Assembly (NCBI RefSeq): GCF_025685575.1
Contig: NZ_JAGSYD010000001.1
Location: forward strand, 3,852-67,851
Direction: 5' to 3'
DNA: 64,000 nt
From: Granulicella cerasi
Lineage (GTDB): Bacteria > Acidobacteriota > Terriglobia > Terriglobales > Acidobacteriaceae
The position numbers were made by a program, and so were the translations under genes. This document shows, piece by piece, positions 19,551 through 28,113 of this stretch (position 1 is its first letter; each line of letters opens with the position of its first letter). The notes beneath the pieces were generated by a model. It was not told the DNA's origin. It saw only the letters and a list, made by a program, of their open reading frames with translations, and did no database searches.

Positions 19551-19645
19551 GACCGCAGGGCGACCGCGAGAGGCAGAAGCTCTTGAAAGGGAAAGAGGGC
19601 GAACACGGAAAGCCGATCCGCCCGGGGTGTCATCGTCGACGCGCG

Positions 19646-19744
19646 TTAGCGAGTACAGCCATCGAGGTCGGAATCAGCAGCGCCGCCCAGCAGGTACTGT
19701 CCGACGACTACGGCGACAGGAAGCAAAAACATAACGATATTCAT
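19646..19744 (-). CDS. 32-residue single-span membrane micro-protein
   Basis: A short frame with a strong ribosome binding site: AAGGAG ends 7 nt before ATG 19744. It encodes one hydrophobic helix (about residues 3-21, MFLLPVAVVVGQYLLGG) followed by a short acidic tail with one cysteine (DSDLDGC). It stands alone between the SDR gene and the TIM-barrel gene on the same strand. Strong initiation signals and a membrane-helix-plus-tail design argue for a real small protein. I do not recognise a family. Confidence 0.5.
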   Translation of the reverse strand: MNIVMFLLPVAVVVGQYLLGGAADSDLDGCTR

Positions 19745-19870
19745 GGTCGTCTCCTTCTTCAGTTGCGGTTCTTGCGAACCGTTGGGTTGTGAGCAAATGC
19801 TCTTGTGGGTAATGACGCAGCGGAGCGAGAAATATTGCGCTCCGCTGCGCAAAATTTATGTTGAAACTTC

Positions 19871-20620
19871 TTAGCGCGCGCCGCCAGCAGCCTGCAACAG
19901 CGTGCCCGTTACCCAGCGTGCGTCTTCGGAAACCACGAACGCGACCGCATCAGCGATATCGTCCGGCTGGCCTGCACGCTTGAGCGGTGTCTGAGCAACA
20001 GCCCAATCCTCAAACTGGCCGCCTGCAAAGCCTGCGGTCTTCGAGCCTTCGGTGACCACGAAGCCCGGGTTCACCGAGTTCACGCGGATTCTGCGATCGC
20101 CGAGTTCCTTGGCGAGTACACGCGTGATCGCGTCCACTGCGCCCTTCGTTGCGGTGTACACCGACGATCCCGGAGGCGTGATTTCGCTCACCAGCGAGCC
20201 GATGTTCACGATGTTGCCGCCCTCGGCCGGGAAGTGCTTCAGCGCGGCCTTGGTGGTCAGCAGCAAGCCCTTCACGTTCGTGTCGAAGATCCAGTCGATG
20301 TGCTCTTCGGTGACTTCACCAATGGGCTTCATCTCATAGACGCCGGCGTTGTTCACCAGGACGTCGACCTTGCCGAAGGCCTTCTTCGCGGCATCAAAAA
20401 TCGCGTCGATCTCAGCAAGCTTGGCGACCGAACCACCCGCGACGATGGCCTTGCCCCCTGCGGCTTCGATCTCCTTCACAACCTTCTCCGCGCCTGCCTT
20501 GTCCGACGCGTAGTTGACCACAACGCTCGCGCCTTCTGCGCCGAGCTTCTTTGCAATCGCTGCGCCAATGCCCTTCGACGCGCCCGTAACCACTGCGACC
20601 TTACCTGTAAGCTTTGCCAT
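19871..20620 (-). CDS. short-chain dehydrogenase/reductase
   Basis: A 249-residue classical SDR. The NAD(P)-binding motif is TGASKGIG near the N-terminus, NNAG is present, and the catalytic Ser and YxxxK are in SSVYTATKGA. It ends with a conserved substrate-loop region (NPGFVVTEG) and a C-terminal WVTG segment, as in 3-oxoacyl-ACP/glucose-dehydrogenase-like SDRs. The physiological substrate is unknown. The start ATG 20620 has AAGGAG 8 nt upstream. It is preceded on the same strand by an ArsR-type regulator, and two or three palindromes with TTCGAC/GTCGAA half-sites lie in its promoter region, so repression by that regulator is likely. Confidence 0.9.
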   Translation of the reverse strand: MAKLTGKVAVVTGASKGIGAAIAKKLGAEGASVVVNYASDKAGAEKVVKEIEAAGGKAIVAGGSVAKLAEIDAIFDAAKKAFGKVDVLVNNAGVYEMKPIGEVTEEHIDWIFDTNVKGLLLTTKAALKHFPAEGGNIVNIGSLVSEITPPGSSVYTATKGAVDAITRVLAKELGDRRIRVNSVNPGFVVTEGSKTAGFAGGQFEDWAVAQTPLKRAGQPDDIADAVAFVVSEDARWVTGTLLQAAGGAR

Positions 20621-20643
20621 CGTAATTTCTCCTTTTCGGTCTG

Positions 20644-20660
20644 CGTCGAATTGTTCGACG
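20644..20660. promoter_or_regulatory. operator-like palindrome upstream of the SDR gene
   Basis: CGTCGAA-TTG-TTCGACG is a perfect 17-bp palindrome 24 nt before the SDR start codon. Its right half also pairs with TCGAA at 20665-20669. It shares its half-site with 20707-20722. Confidence 0.5.
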
Positions 20661-20706
20661 TACATCGAAATGGATGGGGCAAGGTGCAGTGGAGATTCAG
20701 AAATAT

Positions 20707-20722
20707 TTCGACAATCGTCGAA
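20707..20722. promoter_or_regulatory. second operator-like palindrome upstream of the SDR gene
   Basis: TTCGAC-AATC-GTCGAA is a perfect palindrome with the same half-site as 20644-20660. Two sites of one type next to an ArsR gene suggest its binding sites. Confidence 0.5.
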
Positions 20723-20734
20723 GTGTTGGAAAGA

Positions 20735-20829
20735 CAGTCGTAAGTGAGGAGTGGTGTATGTGAAAAGTGGACGACGCGCTTGCGATGCAAGCAAAACACT
20801 TATGACTTACGACTCTTCACTTATGACTC
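20735..20829. repeat. heptad-repeat inverted element, AAGTCAT family
   Basis: The right arm, read on the minus strand from 20829, is a run of five 7-nt units: GAGTCAT, AAGTGAA, GAGTCGT, AAGTCAT, AAGTGTT. The left arm (20735-20755) has CAGTCGT, AAGTGAG, GAGTGGT. Ten bases (AGTCGTAAGT/ACTTACGACT) are perfectly complementary. The element begins 9 nt after the ArsR stop codon and lies between it and the SDR operators. Confidence 0.75.
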
Positions 20830-20837
20830 AAACCGCC

Positions 20838-21140
20838 TTACAGCGTTTGCAGTTCCGAGACGTACGCGTCCCAGACTTCGCGACGCAGCGTCAGCTTGGC
20901 GGTGCGGCCTTCGCGAGCGACGTCGATCAGGCCCGACTCCTGAAGTTCCTTCAGGTGGTGCGAGATCGTCGCGGGCGATAAGCATTCATGGGCCTTCAGC
21001 GCGGAGCACGGCGTGTAGCCGGTCTCACACTTGCACTGTGCCACCTGTTGCAGAATGCTGAATCGCTTCGGGTCGGCCAGCGCGCGGGCGATCTGCTCGA
21101 ACTGTTCCTGCGAGAGTCGATTTTTGCGCGCCGTAGCCAT
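20838..21140 (-). CDS. ArsR-family transcriptional regulator
   Basis: A 100-residue winged helix-turn-helix protein. It has LADPKRFSILQQV at the start, the recognition helix in LSPATISHHLKELQESGLI and the wing in VAREGRTAKLTLR, as in the ArsR family. A cysteine-rich insertion (QCKCETGYTPCS, C at three positions) precedes the HTH, where ArsR sensors often bind metal or react with thiols, so it may sense a metal, an electrophile or redox state. It is transcribed toward the SDR gene, and palindromic sites lie between them. Confidence 0.88.
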   Translation of the reverse strand: MATARKNRLSQEQFEQIARALADPKRFSILQQVAQCKCETGYTPCSALKAHECLSPATISHHLKELQESGLIDVAREGRTAKLTLRREVWDAYVSELQTL

Positions 21141-21261
21141 GACTTGCTCTTCATGGTAGATGAGCTGCGGCCCCAGAAGGGTGCAAAATCTGGTGCGCGC
21201 TCCCCGTGCCGACGGCGCAGGGCTCAGCGCTTCGGCTCATGGGACCTGGAGAGACAGCTGG

Positions 21262-21783
21262 CTAGCTGGAGCCGATGATGACACCGGCGGCGAAGACGAG
21301 CGCGCCGCCCAACACGACTTGCACGAGCGACATGGCGAAGGATGAGCTGAAGTACTTGTAGCGGATCCACGCGATGATCATGAGCTCGACGCCGACGACG
21401 ATGTACGCGGCGATGAGCGCGTGGTGCACATTGGGGAGCAGGAACGGAAGCGTGTGCAGGAAGCCGCCGAGGAAGGTCATGCCGCCGGTGACGAGCCCGC
21501 GCACGACAGGACTGCCGCGGCCGGTGAGCTGGCCGTCGTCGGAGAGGCCTTCGGAGAAGGCCATGGAGATGCCCGCGCCCACCGCGGAGGCCGCGCCGAT
21601 GAGGAAGACGGTGTGCGAGTTCTTCGTCGCGAACGCTGTGGCGAAGATCGGCGCGAGAGTGGAGACGCTACCGTCCATGAGTCCCGCGAGGCCGGGCTGT
21701 ACGACGCGCAGCAGGAACGCGCGCTCATCGCCAAAGCCCGCGGCCTGGGAGGCCTGCTCAAGAATGTCGCTCATGAAGGCCAT
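21262..21783 (-). CDS. VIT1/CCC1-family membrane transporter
   Basis: A 173-residue membrane protein of the VIT1/CCC1 group (iron/manganese transport, related to nodulin-21). It has five predicted helices, including QPGLAGLMDGSVSTLAPIFATAFA, GAASAVGAGISMAFSEGLSD and a C-terminal ALVFAAGVIIG. The conserved Met/Glu in ISMAFSEGLSDDG correspond to the region between helices 2 and 3 where metal-binding residues lie in the plant protein. The start is uncertain: ATG 21783 or ATG 21774, neither with a good Shine-Dalgarno; the long upstream frame runs through a repeat and is not coding. Confidence 0.8.
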   Translation of the reverse strand: MAFMSDILEQASQAAGFGDERAFLLRVVQPGLAGLMDGSVSTLAPIFATAFATKNSHTVFLIGAASAVGAGISMAFSEGLSDDGQLTGRGSPVVRGLVTGGMTFLGGFLHTLPFLLPNVHHALIAAYIVVGVELMIIAWIRYKYFSSSFAMSLVQVVLGGALVFAAGVIIGSS

Positions 21784-21849
21784 CGTACGATGTGGCGGCG
21801 TGGATACTTCAAGTCCGAGTTCGCAGCATCTTTGCTGGACGCCATCGAC

Positions 21850-21971
21850 GCCGTGGCGAACCTTCGCGCTCGTGGCGCTCTTTGCGTCGAGGTCTTCCGC
21901 GTGCCTCGTTGCAGATGCTGGGTGAGAACTTCGACGCAAAGAGCGCGAAGGACGCGAAGGTACGCCACGGC
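21850..21971. repeat. nonad-repeat inverted element
   Basis: The right arm (21929-21971) contains 9-nt units of the form GCAAAGAGC, GCGAAGGAC, GCGAAGGTA. The left arm (21850-21893) is its imperfect reverse complement over about 44 bp, with about 37 matches, including GCGCTCTTTGCGTCGA. It lies between the GH15 and VIT genes. It resembles the heptad elements in layout but has a different period. Confidence 0.7.
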
Positions 21972-22023
21972 TTTTGAGGCGCGGCTGTTGAAGTACTCAG
22001 GCGAACGGTCGCGCGGTACAACT

Positions 22024-22077
22024 GAAAACACGAACGCCCCACTCAAGCGCCGACTGCGCGCATGAATGGGGCGTTCG
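22024..22077 (-). terminator. terminator of the GH15 gene
   Basis: Arms CGAACGCCCCA (22031-22041) and TGGGGCGTTCG (22067-22077) are perfectly complementary over 11 bp. On the minus strand a GTGTTTTC tract follows. It starts 10 nt after the stop codon of the GH15 gene. Confidence 0.65.
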
Positions 22078-22086
22078 GCTGACGAC

Positions 22087-24555
22087 TTAGCTTTGCGGCT
22101 TGGACGCGGCGGCTTGTTGCGGCTGCTGCTTCTCGTAGATGTTGACCACCTGATTGCGGCCGAGCCACTCGTCGCGCTGCGGGTAGTAGAGCGTGAACTC
22201 GATCTTGCCGGTCTGGTCCGGTGCGGTTTGGATGTCCGCGTAGGAGCCGGGCTTGCCGACGACGCGCGACTCGAGCGTGTTCGTCGTGGCCCAGTTGTCG
22301 GCGGTCCACAGCACGCGGAAGCGGCGCTGGTCGGTGATGCGCAGCGTGCCGCCCTGCACCATCGCGGAGATCGGTCGGCCGGTCTGGAAGATCTCCATGC
22401 GGCTTTCGAAGGTGCGCTTCTCCTTGGGCACGGCGTAGCGTTGTTCGACGACGGAGATGCGGTCGAAGACGCGGCCATCGTGCACGGAGCGCAGCAGCTT
22501 GATGTACTCCGCGTGCGCCCAGACGAGCGGCTGTGCGGAGCCTGCGGAGCGGCCGAGGTACATGCCTTCGCTGGGCATGTCGGCGTAGTCCCACACCTGC
22601 TCGGGCAGCATGCCGCCGAAGCTGGAGAAGCGCTCGAATGCGGTGATGTGCTTCTTCACGTCCATGCCGGCTTCGAGCTCGTAGTGCGCGCGTTCGCCGG
22701 TGAGGATGGGCCATGCGCGGCCCTGGCCGAAGTGGATGAACGGGCCGCCGTCCTTACGCTGGCCGTAGCCGTCGTGGTTGTAGCGGCGCCAGCAGGTGCC
22801 GTAGGGCGTGTCGATCTTCAGCACCTGGTCGGAGACCTTGATGGTGGACTGGATGAGCGGATCGTCCCAGCGGCGAATGCCGTAGCGGACGAGTTCGAGG
22901 AAGCCGCCATCGACGACTTCGCGGGCTTCGAAAGCGTACTTCTCGCCCGGCGCGCGGTTGGCGATGTTGATCATGCCCGGCGGGATGGTCGGGTTATGGA
23001 ACGGCTCGCCTTCTGCCGGCGGACGGATGCGCATGTAGTGGTACGGGATGTCGGGGTCGAGCACGCCGCGCGTCGTGGTGGTCCATTCGTCGAGGTGCGC
23101 TTCGATCCAGTCGGCGTAGTCCTCGAGGAACTTTGCGAGCTCATCGGAGCCGTGCGCGTGGATGATGTCGCTGGCGCAGATGAGCGCGGAGATGACCGCG
23201 GCGAGCGTCGAAGGCGAGTAGCCTGCGTTTTCTTCCCAACGCTCCTGCTGCGTGACCGGAGCGTAGCGCGTGAGGAACGCGGCTGCGCTTGAAACGAACG
23301 GCAGGACGTCGAACTTGCCGAGGCCGCCGAGCTTCCAGATGCGCCACGCGAGGATGATGGGGAAGGCCACTTCGTCGAGCTGAATGCCCGACCAGTAGGG
23401 TGTTCCGTCGATCCAGAAGTTCTGCGCGAAGCCGCCGTCGGGCTTCTGGGTACAAGCGAGGTAGACGAGGGCGCGCAGCGCGGTCTCGACGCGGCCGCAG
23501 GCGAGCATCGCGCCTGCGGAGTGGCACATGTCGCGCGTCCAGACGAGGTGATAGCCGCCGAGGTCGTCGTCGCTCTTGGCGTTGCCCCAGGGGATGGAGG
23601 CCGAGGCGATGAAAGCGCCGGAGTACGTCTTGTCCTCATGCGCGAGGATCATGTTGTGCGAGATGCGCATGAGGCGGCCGCCGTCGGTGGAGGCGTCGGC
23701 GAGCTCTTCTGGCGCGGAGGCGCGCTGCCACTGCGTGAGGAAGCGCTTGAGGTGCTGCTCGAACGGCGTGGAGAGCGACTGCATCATGCCGGCGACGGCG
23801 GAGTGCGGGCCTTCGCCGAGCGAGATGGCGATGGTGAACTCGCGGAAGCGCGCGACGTCAATTTCGCCCATCACGGCGACGTTTCCGTCGATGGCCTGGC
23901 CGTACTCCCAGGTCATCGCCATGTGCGAGGTGAGGTCCTGGTAGCCGTCGCTGTTGCCGACGAAGCCGCAGGAGGAGCGCGTGAAGCCGCAGTCGGCACC
24001 GAAGCAGAGGTAGGAGTTGTTCTTCCAGGCCATGACGCAGCGGCGTCCGGAGACATCGACCGAGCGCGCGGAGTTGCCTTCGCCGCCGCCGTCGAGATGC
24101 GGCGCGAGCAGAGCGTAGCACTTCAGGCGCGAGAGGATCGCTTCATCGCCCTCGACCTTGACGCGCATGAGCACGACCGGGTGATGCGGGTCGGTGATGA
24201 ACTCTTTGGTGACCGTGTAACGGCCGCCGAGGTCGTTGGCGACGACGCGCACCGCGAGGGCGCTGTCATCGATGTAATGAAAGTCGTATTCGAAGTCGCG
24301 CTTCTCTTCGTGGCAGAAGGTTTCGCCGTCGGAGAAGAGCAGTTCCATGTCGCGCGTCTGCGGGCGATCGATGGTCGGAAAGTAAATCTCGTTGAGCGTG
24401 CCGTGCGAGACCGTCGCCCAGATGCGGGAGGACGCGGCATACGCGGTAAGCACGGCGTCCTTCTTTGAGGAGGTCCAGCGCGGTTCAAGCCCAGGGCCGC
24501 CGAATGCGGGGCCGCCATCTTCCAGCCAACGATAAGTGCCGTTTAGCAATGCCAT
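22087..24555 (-). CDS. glycoside hydrolase family 15 protein (glucoamylase/glucodextranase type)
   Basis: An 822-residue protein with the two-part layout of bacterial GH15 enzymes. The N-terminal beta-sandwich (about 1-290) is followed by an (alpha/alpha)6 barrel. Motifs are GGYHLVWTRDMCHSAGAML (substrate-binding Arg-Asp), EENAGYSPSTLAA (general acid region), GQGRAWPILTGERAHYEL (general base region) and PEQVWD. Such enzymes release glucose from the non-reducing ends of alpha-glucans or dextran. No signal peptide is evident, so it may act on internal glycogen-like substrates. The start ATG 24555 was chosen because the conserved region begins about 10 residues later. It is divergent from the transglutaminase-like gene. 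Confidence 0.9.
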   Translation of the reverse strand: MALLNGTYRWLEDGGPAFGGPGLEPRWTSSKKDAVLTAYAASSRIWATVSHGTLNEIYFPTIDRPQTRDMELLFSDGETFCHEEKRDFEYDFHYIDDSALAVRVVANDLGGRYTVTKEFITDPHHPVVLMRVKVEGDEAILSRLKCYALLAPHLDGGGEGNSARSVDVSGRRCVMAWKNNSYLCFGADCGFTRSSCGFVGNSDGYQDLTSHMAMTWEYGQAIDGNVAVMGEIDVARFREFTIAISLGEGPHSAVAGMMQSLSTPFEQHLKRFLTQWQRASAPEELADASTDGGRLMRISHNMILAHEDKTYSGAFIASASIPWGNAKSDDDLGGYHLVWTRDMCHSAGAMLACGRVETALRALVYLACTQKPDGGFAQNFWIDGTPYWSGIQLDEVAFPIILAWRIWKLGGLGKFDVLPFVSSAAAFLTRYAPVTQQERWEENAGYSPSTLAAVISALICASDIIHAHGSDELAKFLEDYADWIEAHLDEWTTTTRGVLDPDIPYHYMRIRPPAEGEPFHNPTIPPGMINIANRAPGEKYAFEAREVVDGGFLELVRYGIRRWDDPLIQSTIKVSDQVLKIDTPYGTCWRRYNHDGYGQRKDGGPFIHFGQGRAWPILTGERAHYELEAGMDVKKHITAFERFSSFGGMLPEQVWDYADMPSEGMYLGRSAGSAQPLVWAHAEYIKLLRSVHDGRVFDRISVVEQRYAVPKEKRTFESRMEIFQTGRPISAMVQGGTLRITDQRRFRVLWTADNWATTNTLESRVVGKPGSYADIQTAPDQTGKIEFTLYYPQRDEWLGRNQVVNIYEKQQPQQAAASKPQS

Positions 24556-24702
24556 ACCCCATTCCACCACAAGACGCCGCCGGACTGTATGAAACGAAAT
24601 GGGTACGGGCGTCGCGTTGTGGCGCAATCACAACGGAATAGGGCGGCGGCTCAAAAGCGACATCGCTTTCCAGCAGCAAAACCTGCTATACAGGCTTCAC
24701 CC

Positions 24703-27700
24703 ATGCGTCTTCTTTCTCTGAGCACTTTGCCCGTGGCTTTGCTGTGGTTGCTGTCGCCTTTGGCGGTGGCCCAGAACGCTCCTTCGGCCCCGCAGTCGCC
24801 CTCCCGCACTCCTGCCAGCAAGGGCGATGCCCTGCCGCGCCCTACAGCTTCAGCCGCTGATGCCGCCAAGGCCGCGGTGACGACCGCTGGCAGCAAGGAC
24901 AGCTATGGCGCGGAGTCCTTCGTCGTCATGAAGTCCTCGTGGGTCTACAGCTTCAACGCGGACGGCACCGGATATCGTGATCACACCGTCGCCGTGCGTC
25001 TGCAGTCCGAGGCTTCGCTGCGGACCTTCGGCGTGGTGAGCACGCAGTTTGCCTCTGCCAGCGAGCACGTGGAGATGCACTACGTTCGCGTGCACCACCC
25101 CGATGGCTCCGTCACCGAAACGCCCGTGAAGGACGTGATCGAGCAGCCTGAGCAGGTGACACGCGAAGCACCGTTCTACAGCGATTTGAAGCAGGCGCAA
25201 CTGCCCGTGAAGAACCTGCGCGTGGGCGACACGCTGGAGTGGGAGATTCGCGTGGTGACCACGCGCGCCGAAGCGCCGAACCATTTCTGGGGCGCTTCCA
25301 GCTTCATCGGCGAGGAAGTGGTGTCACTCGATGACAACCTCGAGCTGCGCGTGCCTGCCAGCAAGAAAGCCACCGTCTGGACGAACCCCAGCGTGAGCGA
25401 TCAGCCCAAGGTGACGACCGAAGGCGACACGAAGATTTACCACTGGCACCACGTTCAACTGAAGGCCACGACCGGCGATGAAGCCGCGAAGGCAAAGAAG
25501 TTGAAGCAGGAAAAGGTGCTGACCGCCGACGAAGAAAAGGACGATGAAGAAGGCAAGCTCCCGGACATTTCATGGACGACCTTTGGAAGCTGGGCCGAAG
25601 TGGGTGCCTGGTATCGCAGCCTGGAAGGCCAGCGCACGCAGCCGGACGACGAGGTGAAGGCCAAGGCCGCCGAACTGACCAAAGACATGAAGACCCCGGC
25701 CGAAAAGGCGCAGGCCATCTATGCGTTTGTGGCGACGAACCTGCGCTACATTGGCGTGTCGTTTGGTGTAGGCCGCTTTCAGCCGCACGAAGCTGTCGAC
25801 GTGCTGCACAACCAGTATGGCGACTGCAAGGACAAGGCCACGCTGCTGATCGCGATGCTGCGCGCAGCGGGCTTCACGCCGGACGCCGTGCTGATCGGCG
25901 CGAACATCCGCATCAACGAAGCGGTTCCCTCGCCCTCGGCGTTCAACCACGCGATCAATCGTGTGAAGGTGGGCGACGAGGAGGTTTGGCTGGACTCCAC
26001 GCAGGAGGTCGCGCCGTACAAGGCGCTGCTCTTCGTGCTGCGCGACAAGCAGGCGCTCGTGATCCCCGACAAGGGCGACGCCGTGCTGATGAAGACGCCG
26101 AAGGACCTGCCCTTCCCGTCGATCGATACGTGGACCGCGAAGGGTTCGATGAACGCCGATGGCATCAGCGAATCGCACATCCACATGAGCTTCCGCTCGG
26201 ACAACGAGATCTCGATCCGCGAGGCGATCCACTCGGTTGCGCCCGCGCAGTATGAAGAGGTCGGCAAGCGCATCATGAACTCGCTGGGCTACTCCGGCGA
26301 GGCGACGCACACGCAGTTCAGCCGCCCCGAAGATACCTCTTCGCCCTTCACGATCGATGTGGACTACCACCGCGAGAAGGCCGGCGACTGGGAGCATCTG
26401 AAGACGATTCCGCAGCTGGCGCCGGTGTCTCTGCCGCGCGTCGATGACAAGGACCCGCCGACGCGTTCGATCAACCTCGGCGCGCCTGCGACCTCGAAGT
26501 CGAGCTCGGAGATGAAGCTGCCCGCAGGCTGGACGGTGGAGCTGCCCGAGGCGATCCACCAGAAGGCGCACTGGGGAAGCTATGACCAGACGTATCGGTT
26601 CGACGATGGCGTCGTGTACTCCGAGCGCATCGTGCAGACCTTTGAAACGCATGTTCCGGTGAGCGAGTGGAAGGCTTACAAGAAGTGGCAGGACGACTGC
26701 GACCTCGGCTTCGATCGCTACATCCAGCTCATCCGCCCCGGCGCTGATGGCAAGGCCCGCGCGGCGGGTGCGGCCAGCGGTCACGTCACCGCGAAGGAAA
26801 CCGAAGACCTCGTGCAACAGGCCTTTGACGCTGCCCGCAAGATGGATGTGAAGGGCGCAGAGTCCTTGTTGAAGCAGGCGAAGGAAGCTGATCCGCAGGC
26901 ACGACGTCTGTGGCTCGCCTATGGTTTTGTCGCCATCCTGCGCGGCAAGAACAACGAAGCCGTGGAGAACTATCGCAAGGAACTCGCGCTGTATCCGAAT
27001 GAGACGTTTGTCTACGGCGCGATCGCCGAAGCGCAATGGCCGAAGAGCCACGAAGATGCGATCGCCACGATGCGTCAGTACACCGCTGCAGACTCCACGA
27101 ACGCGAATGCGTGGGCGGGCCTGACGAACTACCTTTTCCAGGACAAGCAATATGCCGAGGCCGCGAAGACCGCGCAGAAGTCCATCGACAACACCCCGGA
27201 GGACGCGAAGGTTGAGCTCAAGCAGACGCGTCGGCTCGTGCTGGGCAATGCGCAACTGAAGGCTGGCCAGAACGCCGAGGGCGAGAAGACGATGCTCGCA
27301 CTGCTGAAGGAAACCGACGATCCGGGCCTGATGAACGACGCCGCCTACTCGCTCGCCGATGCCAAGCTGGACCTTCCGCTGGATGACGAGAAGGTGCGCC
27401 TCGCGCTGAAGCGCATGGACGAGGAGACGCAGTCGTGGACGCTTGACGAGAACCCCGCGACGCTCAACCAGAAGAGCTCGCTGCTCTCCGCCACGTGGGA
27501 CACGATGGGCTGGATCCTTTACCGCGAAGGCAAGGTGAAGGAAGCGCGGACCTACATCCTCGCGGGCTACATGGGACAGCACCACGAAGAGGTGCGGAAG
27601 CATCTCGACGAGCTGGACGATGCGCTGAAGCAGCCGCATGTCGCAACCGGCCGGAAGGCCGAACAGGACGATCGCACCTTCCCGCTGGGCAGCTACAACG

Positions 27701-27915
27701 GGCCGAAGATGACGGCGGAGTATCGCCTGCTGCTTTCGCACGGCAAGGTGGAGCGCGATGAGCCGACGACCGCCAAGGCCGTGGGTGGGGCCGATGGCAT
27801 GTTGAAGGCGGCGGACTTTTCGAAGCTCTTCCCCGAGGGCTCGAACGCGAAGCTCGTGCGCACCGGCATGGTGAACTGCGGCAGCGGCAAGTGCGAGATT
27901 GTGCTTGAGCCCTAG
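24703..27915 (+). CDS. DUF3857 / transglutaminase-like / TPR protein
   Basis: A 1070-residue exported protein. A signal peptide (about 1-23, LSPLAVAQ) leads to a DUF3857 domain (about 70-260). A transglutaminase core follows with C375 in YGDCKDKATLL, H416 in FNHAINRV and D431 in WLDST, the expected Cys-His-Asp triad. The C-terminal third holds TPR-like helices (about 700-1000, for instance AWAGLTNYLFQDKQYAEAAK). DUF3857-transglutaminase proteins are common in acidobacteria and Bacteroidetes; they are thought to act as periplasmic proteases or cross-linking enzymes, but substrates are unknown. The start ATG 24703 is set by the signal peptide; a -10-like TATACA lies 10 nt upstream. The upstream in-frame extension is discarded. 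Confidence 0.88.
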   Translation: MRLLSLSTLPVALLWLLSPLAVAQNAPSAPQSPSRTPASKGDALPRPTASAADAAKAAVTTAGSKDSYGAESFVVMKSSWVYSFNADGTGYRDHTVAVRLQSEASLRTFGVVSTQFASASEHVEMHYVRVHHPDGSVTETPVKDVIEQPEQVTREAPFYSDLKQAQLPVKNLRVGDTLEWEIRVVTTRAEAPNHFWGASSFIGEEVVSLDDNLELRVPASKKATVWTNPSVSDQPKVTTEGDTKIYHWHHVQLKATTGDEAAKAKKLKQEKVLTADEEKDDEEGKLPDISWTTFGSWAEVGAWYRSLEGQRTQPDDEVKAKAAELTKDMKTPAEKAQAIYAFVATNLRYIGVSFGVGRFQPHEAVDVLHNQYGDCKDKATLLIAMLRAAGFTPDAVLIGANIRINEAVPSPSAFNHAINRVKVGDEEVWLDSTQEVAPYKALLFVLRDKQALVIPDKGDAVLMKTPKDLPFPSIDTWTAKGSMNADGISESHIHMSFRSDNEISIREAIHSVAPAQYEEVGKRIMNSLGYSGEATHTQFSRPEDTSSPFTIDVDYHREKAGDWEHLKTIPQLAPVSLPRVDDKDPPTRSINLGAPATSKSSSEMKLPAGWTVELPEAIHQKAHWGSYDQTYRFDDGVVYSERIVQTFETHVPVSEWKAYKKWQDDCDLGFDRYIQLIRPGADGKARAAGAASGHVTAKETEDLVQQAFDAARKMDVKGAESLLKQAKEADPQARRLWLAYGFVAILRGKNNEAVENYRKELALYPNETFVYGAIAEAQWPKSHEDAIATMRQYTAADSTNANAWAGLTNYLFQDKQYAEAAKTAQKSIDNTPEDAKVELKQTRRLVLGNAQLKAGQNAEGEKTMLALLKETDDPGLMNDAAYSLADAKLDLPLDDEKVRLALKRMDEETQSWTLDENPATLNQKSSLLSATWDTMGWILYREGKVKEARTYILAGYMGQHHEEVRKHLDELDDALKQPHVATGRKAEQDDRTFPLGSYNGPKMTAEYRLLLSHGKVERDEPTTAKAVGGADGMLKAADFSKLFPEGSNAKLVRTGMVNCGSGKCEIVLEP

Positions 27916-27940
27916 CCTGGAGCCTTAGCCCGCGATTTCC

Positions 27941-27958
27941 GGCGTTGTCATCAACGCC
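27941..27958 (+). terminator. weak hairpin after the DUF3857 gene
   Basis: GGCGTTG, TCAT loop, CAACGCC is a perfect 7-bp stem 26 nt after the stop codon. No U-tract follows, so it may stabilise the 3' end rather than terminate. Confidence 0.35.
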
Positions 27959-28113
27959 CTCAGCCACTTGCGATACCCTCAACCTTGTTGCGTCGCGGAA
28001 TGCGGAACGTGCATCCAACCCTGACGAGAAGGTTTTGGGTCGCGACGCGCTCGGGCCCCTTAGAGACAGCTCCGCTGTCACAACCTCTGAACCGACGAGA
28101 AGGAGTCACCACG

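Noticed and set aside
20735..20829. CRISPR-like array
   Set aside because: The units are 7 nt, contiguous and inverted, with no spacers of constant length and no cas genes.
21784..21939. N-terminal extension of the VIT-family protein
   Set aside because: It is encoded by the nonad-repeat element.
25570..27741. 723-codon frame antisense to the DUF3857/transglutaminase gene
   Set aside because: Arg/Leu/His-rich, no motif, no ribosome binding site; the sense frame has a signal peptide and a catalytic triad.
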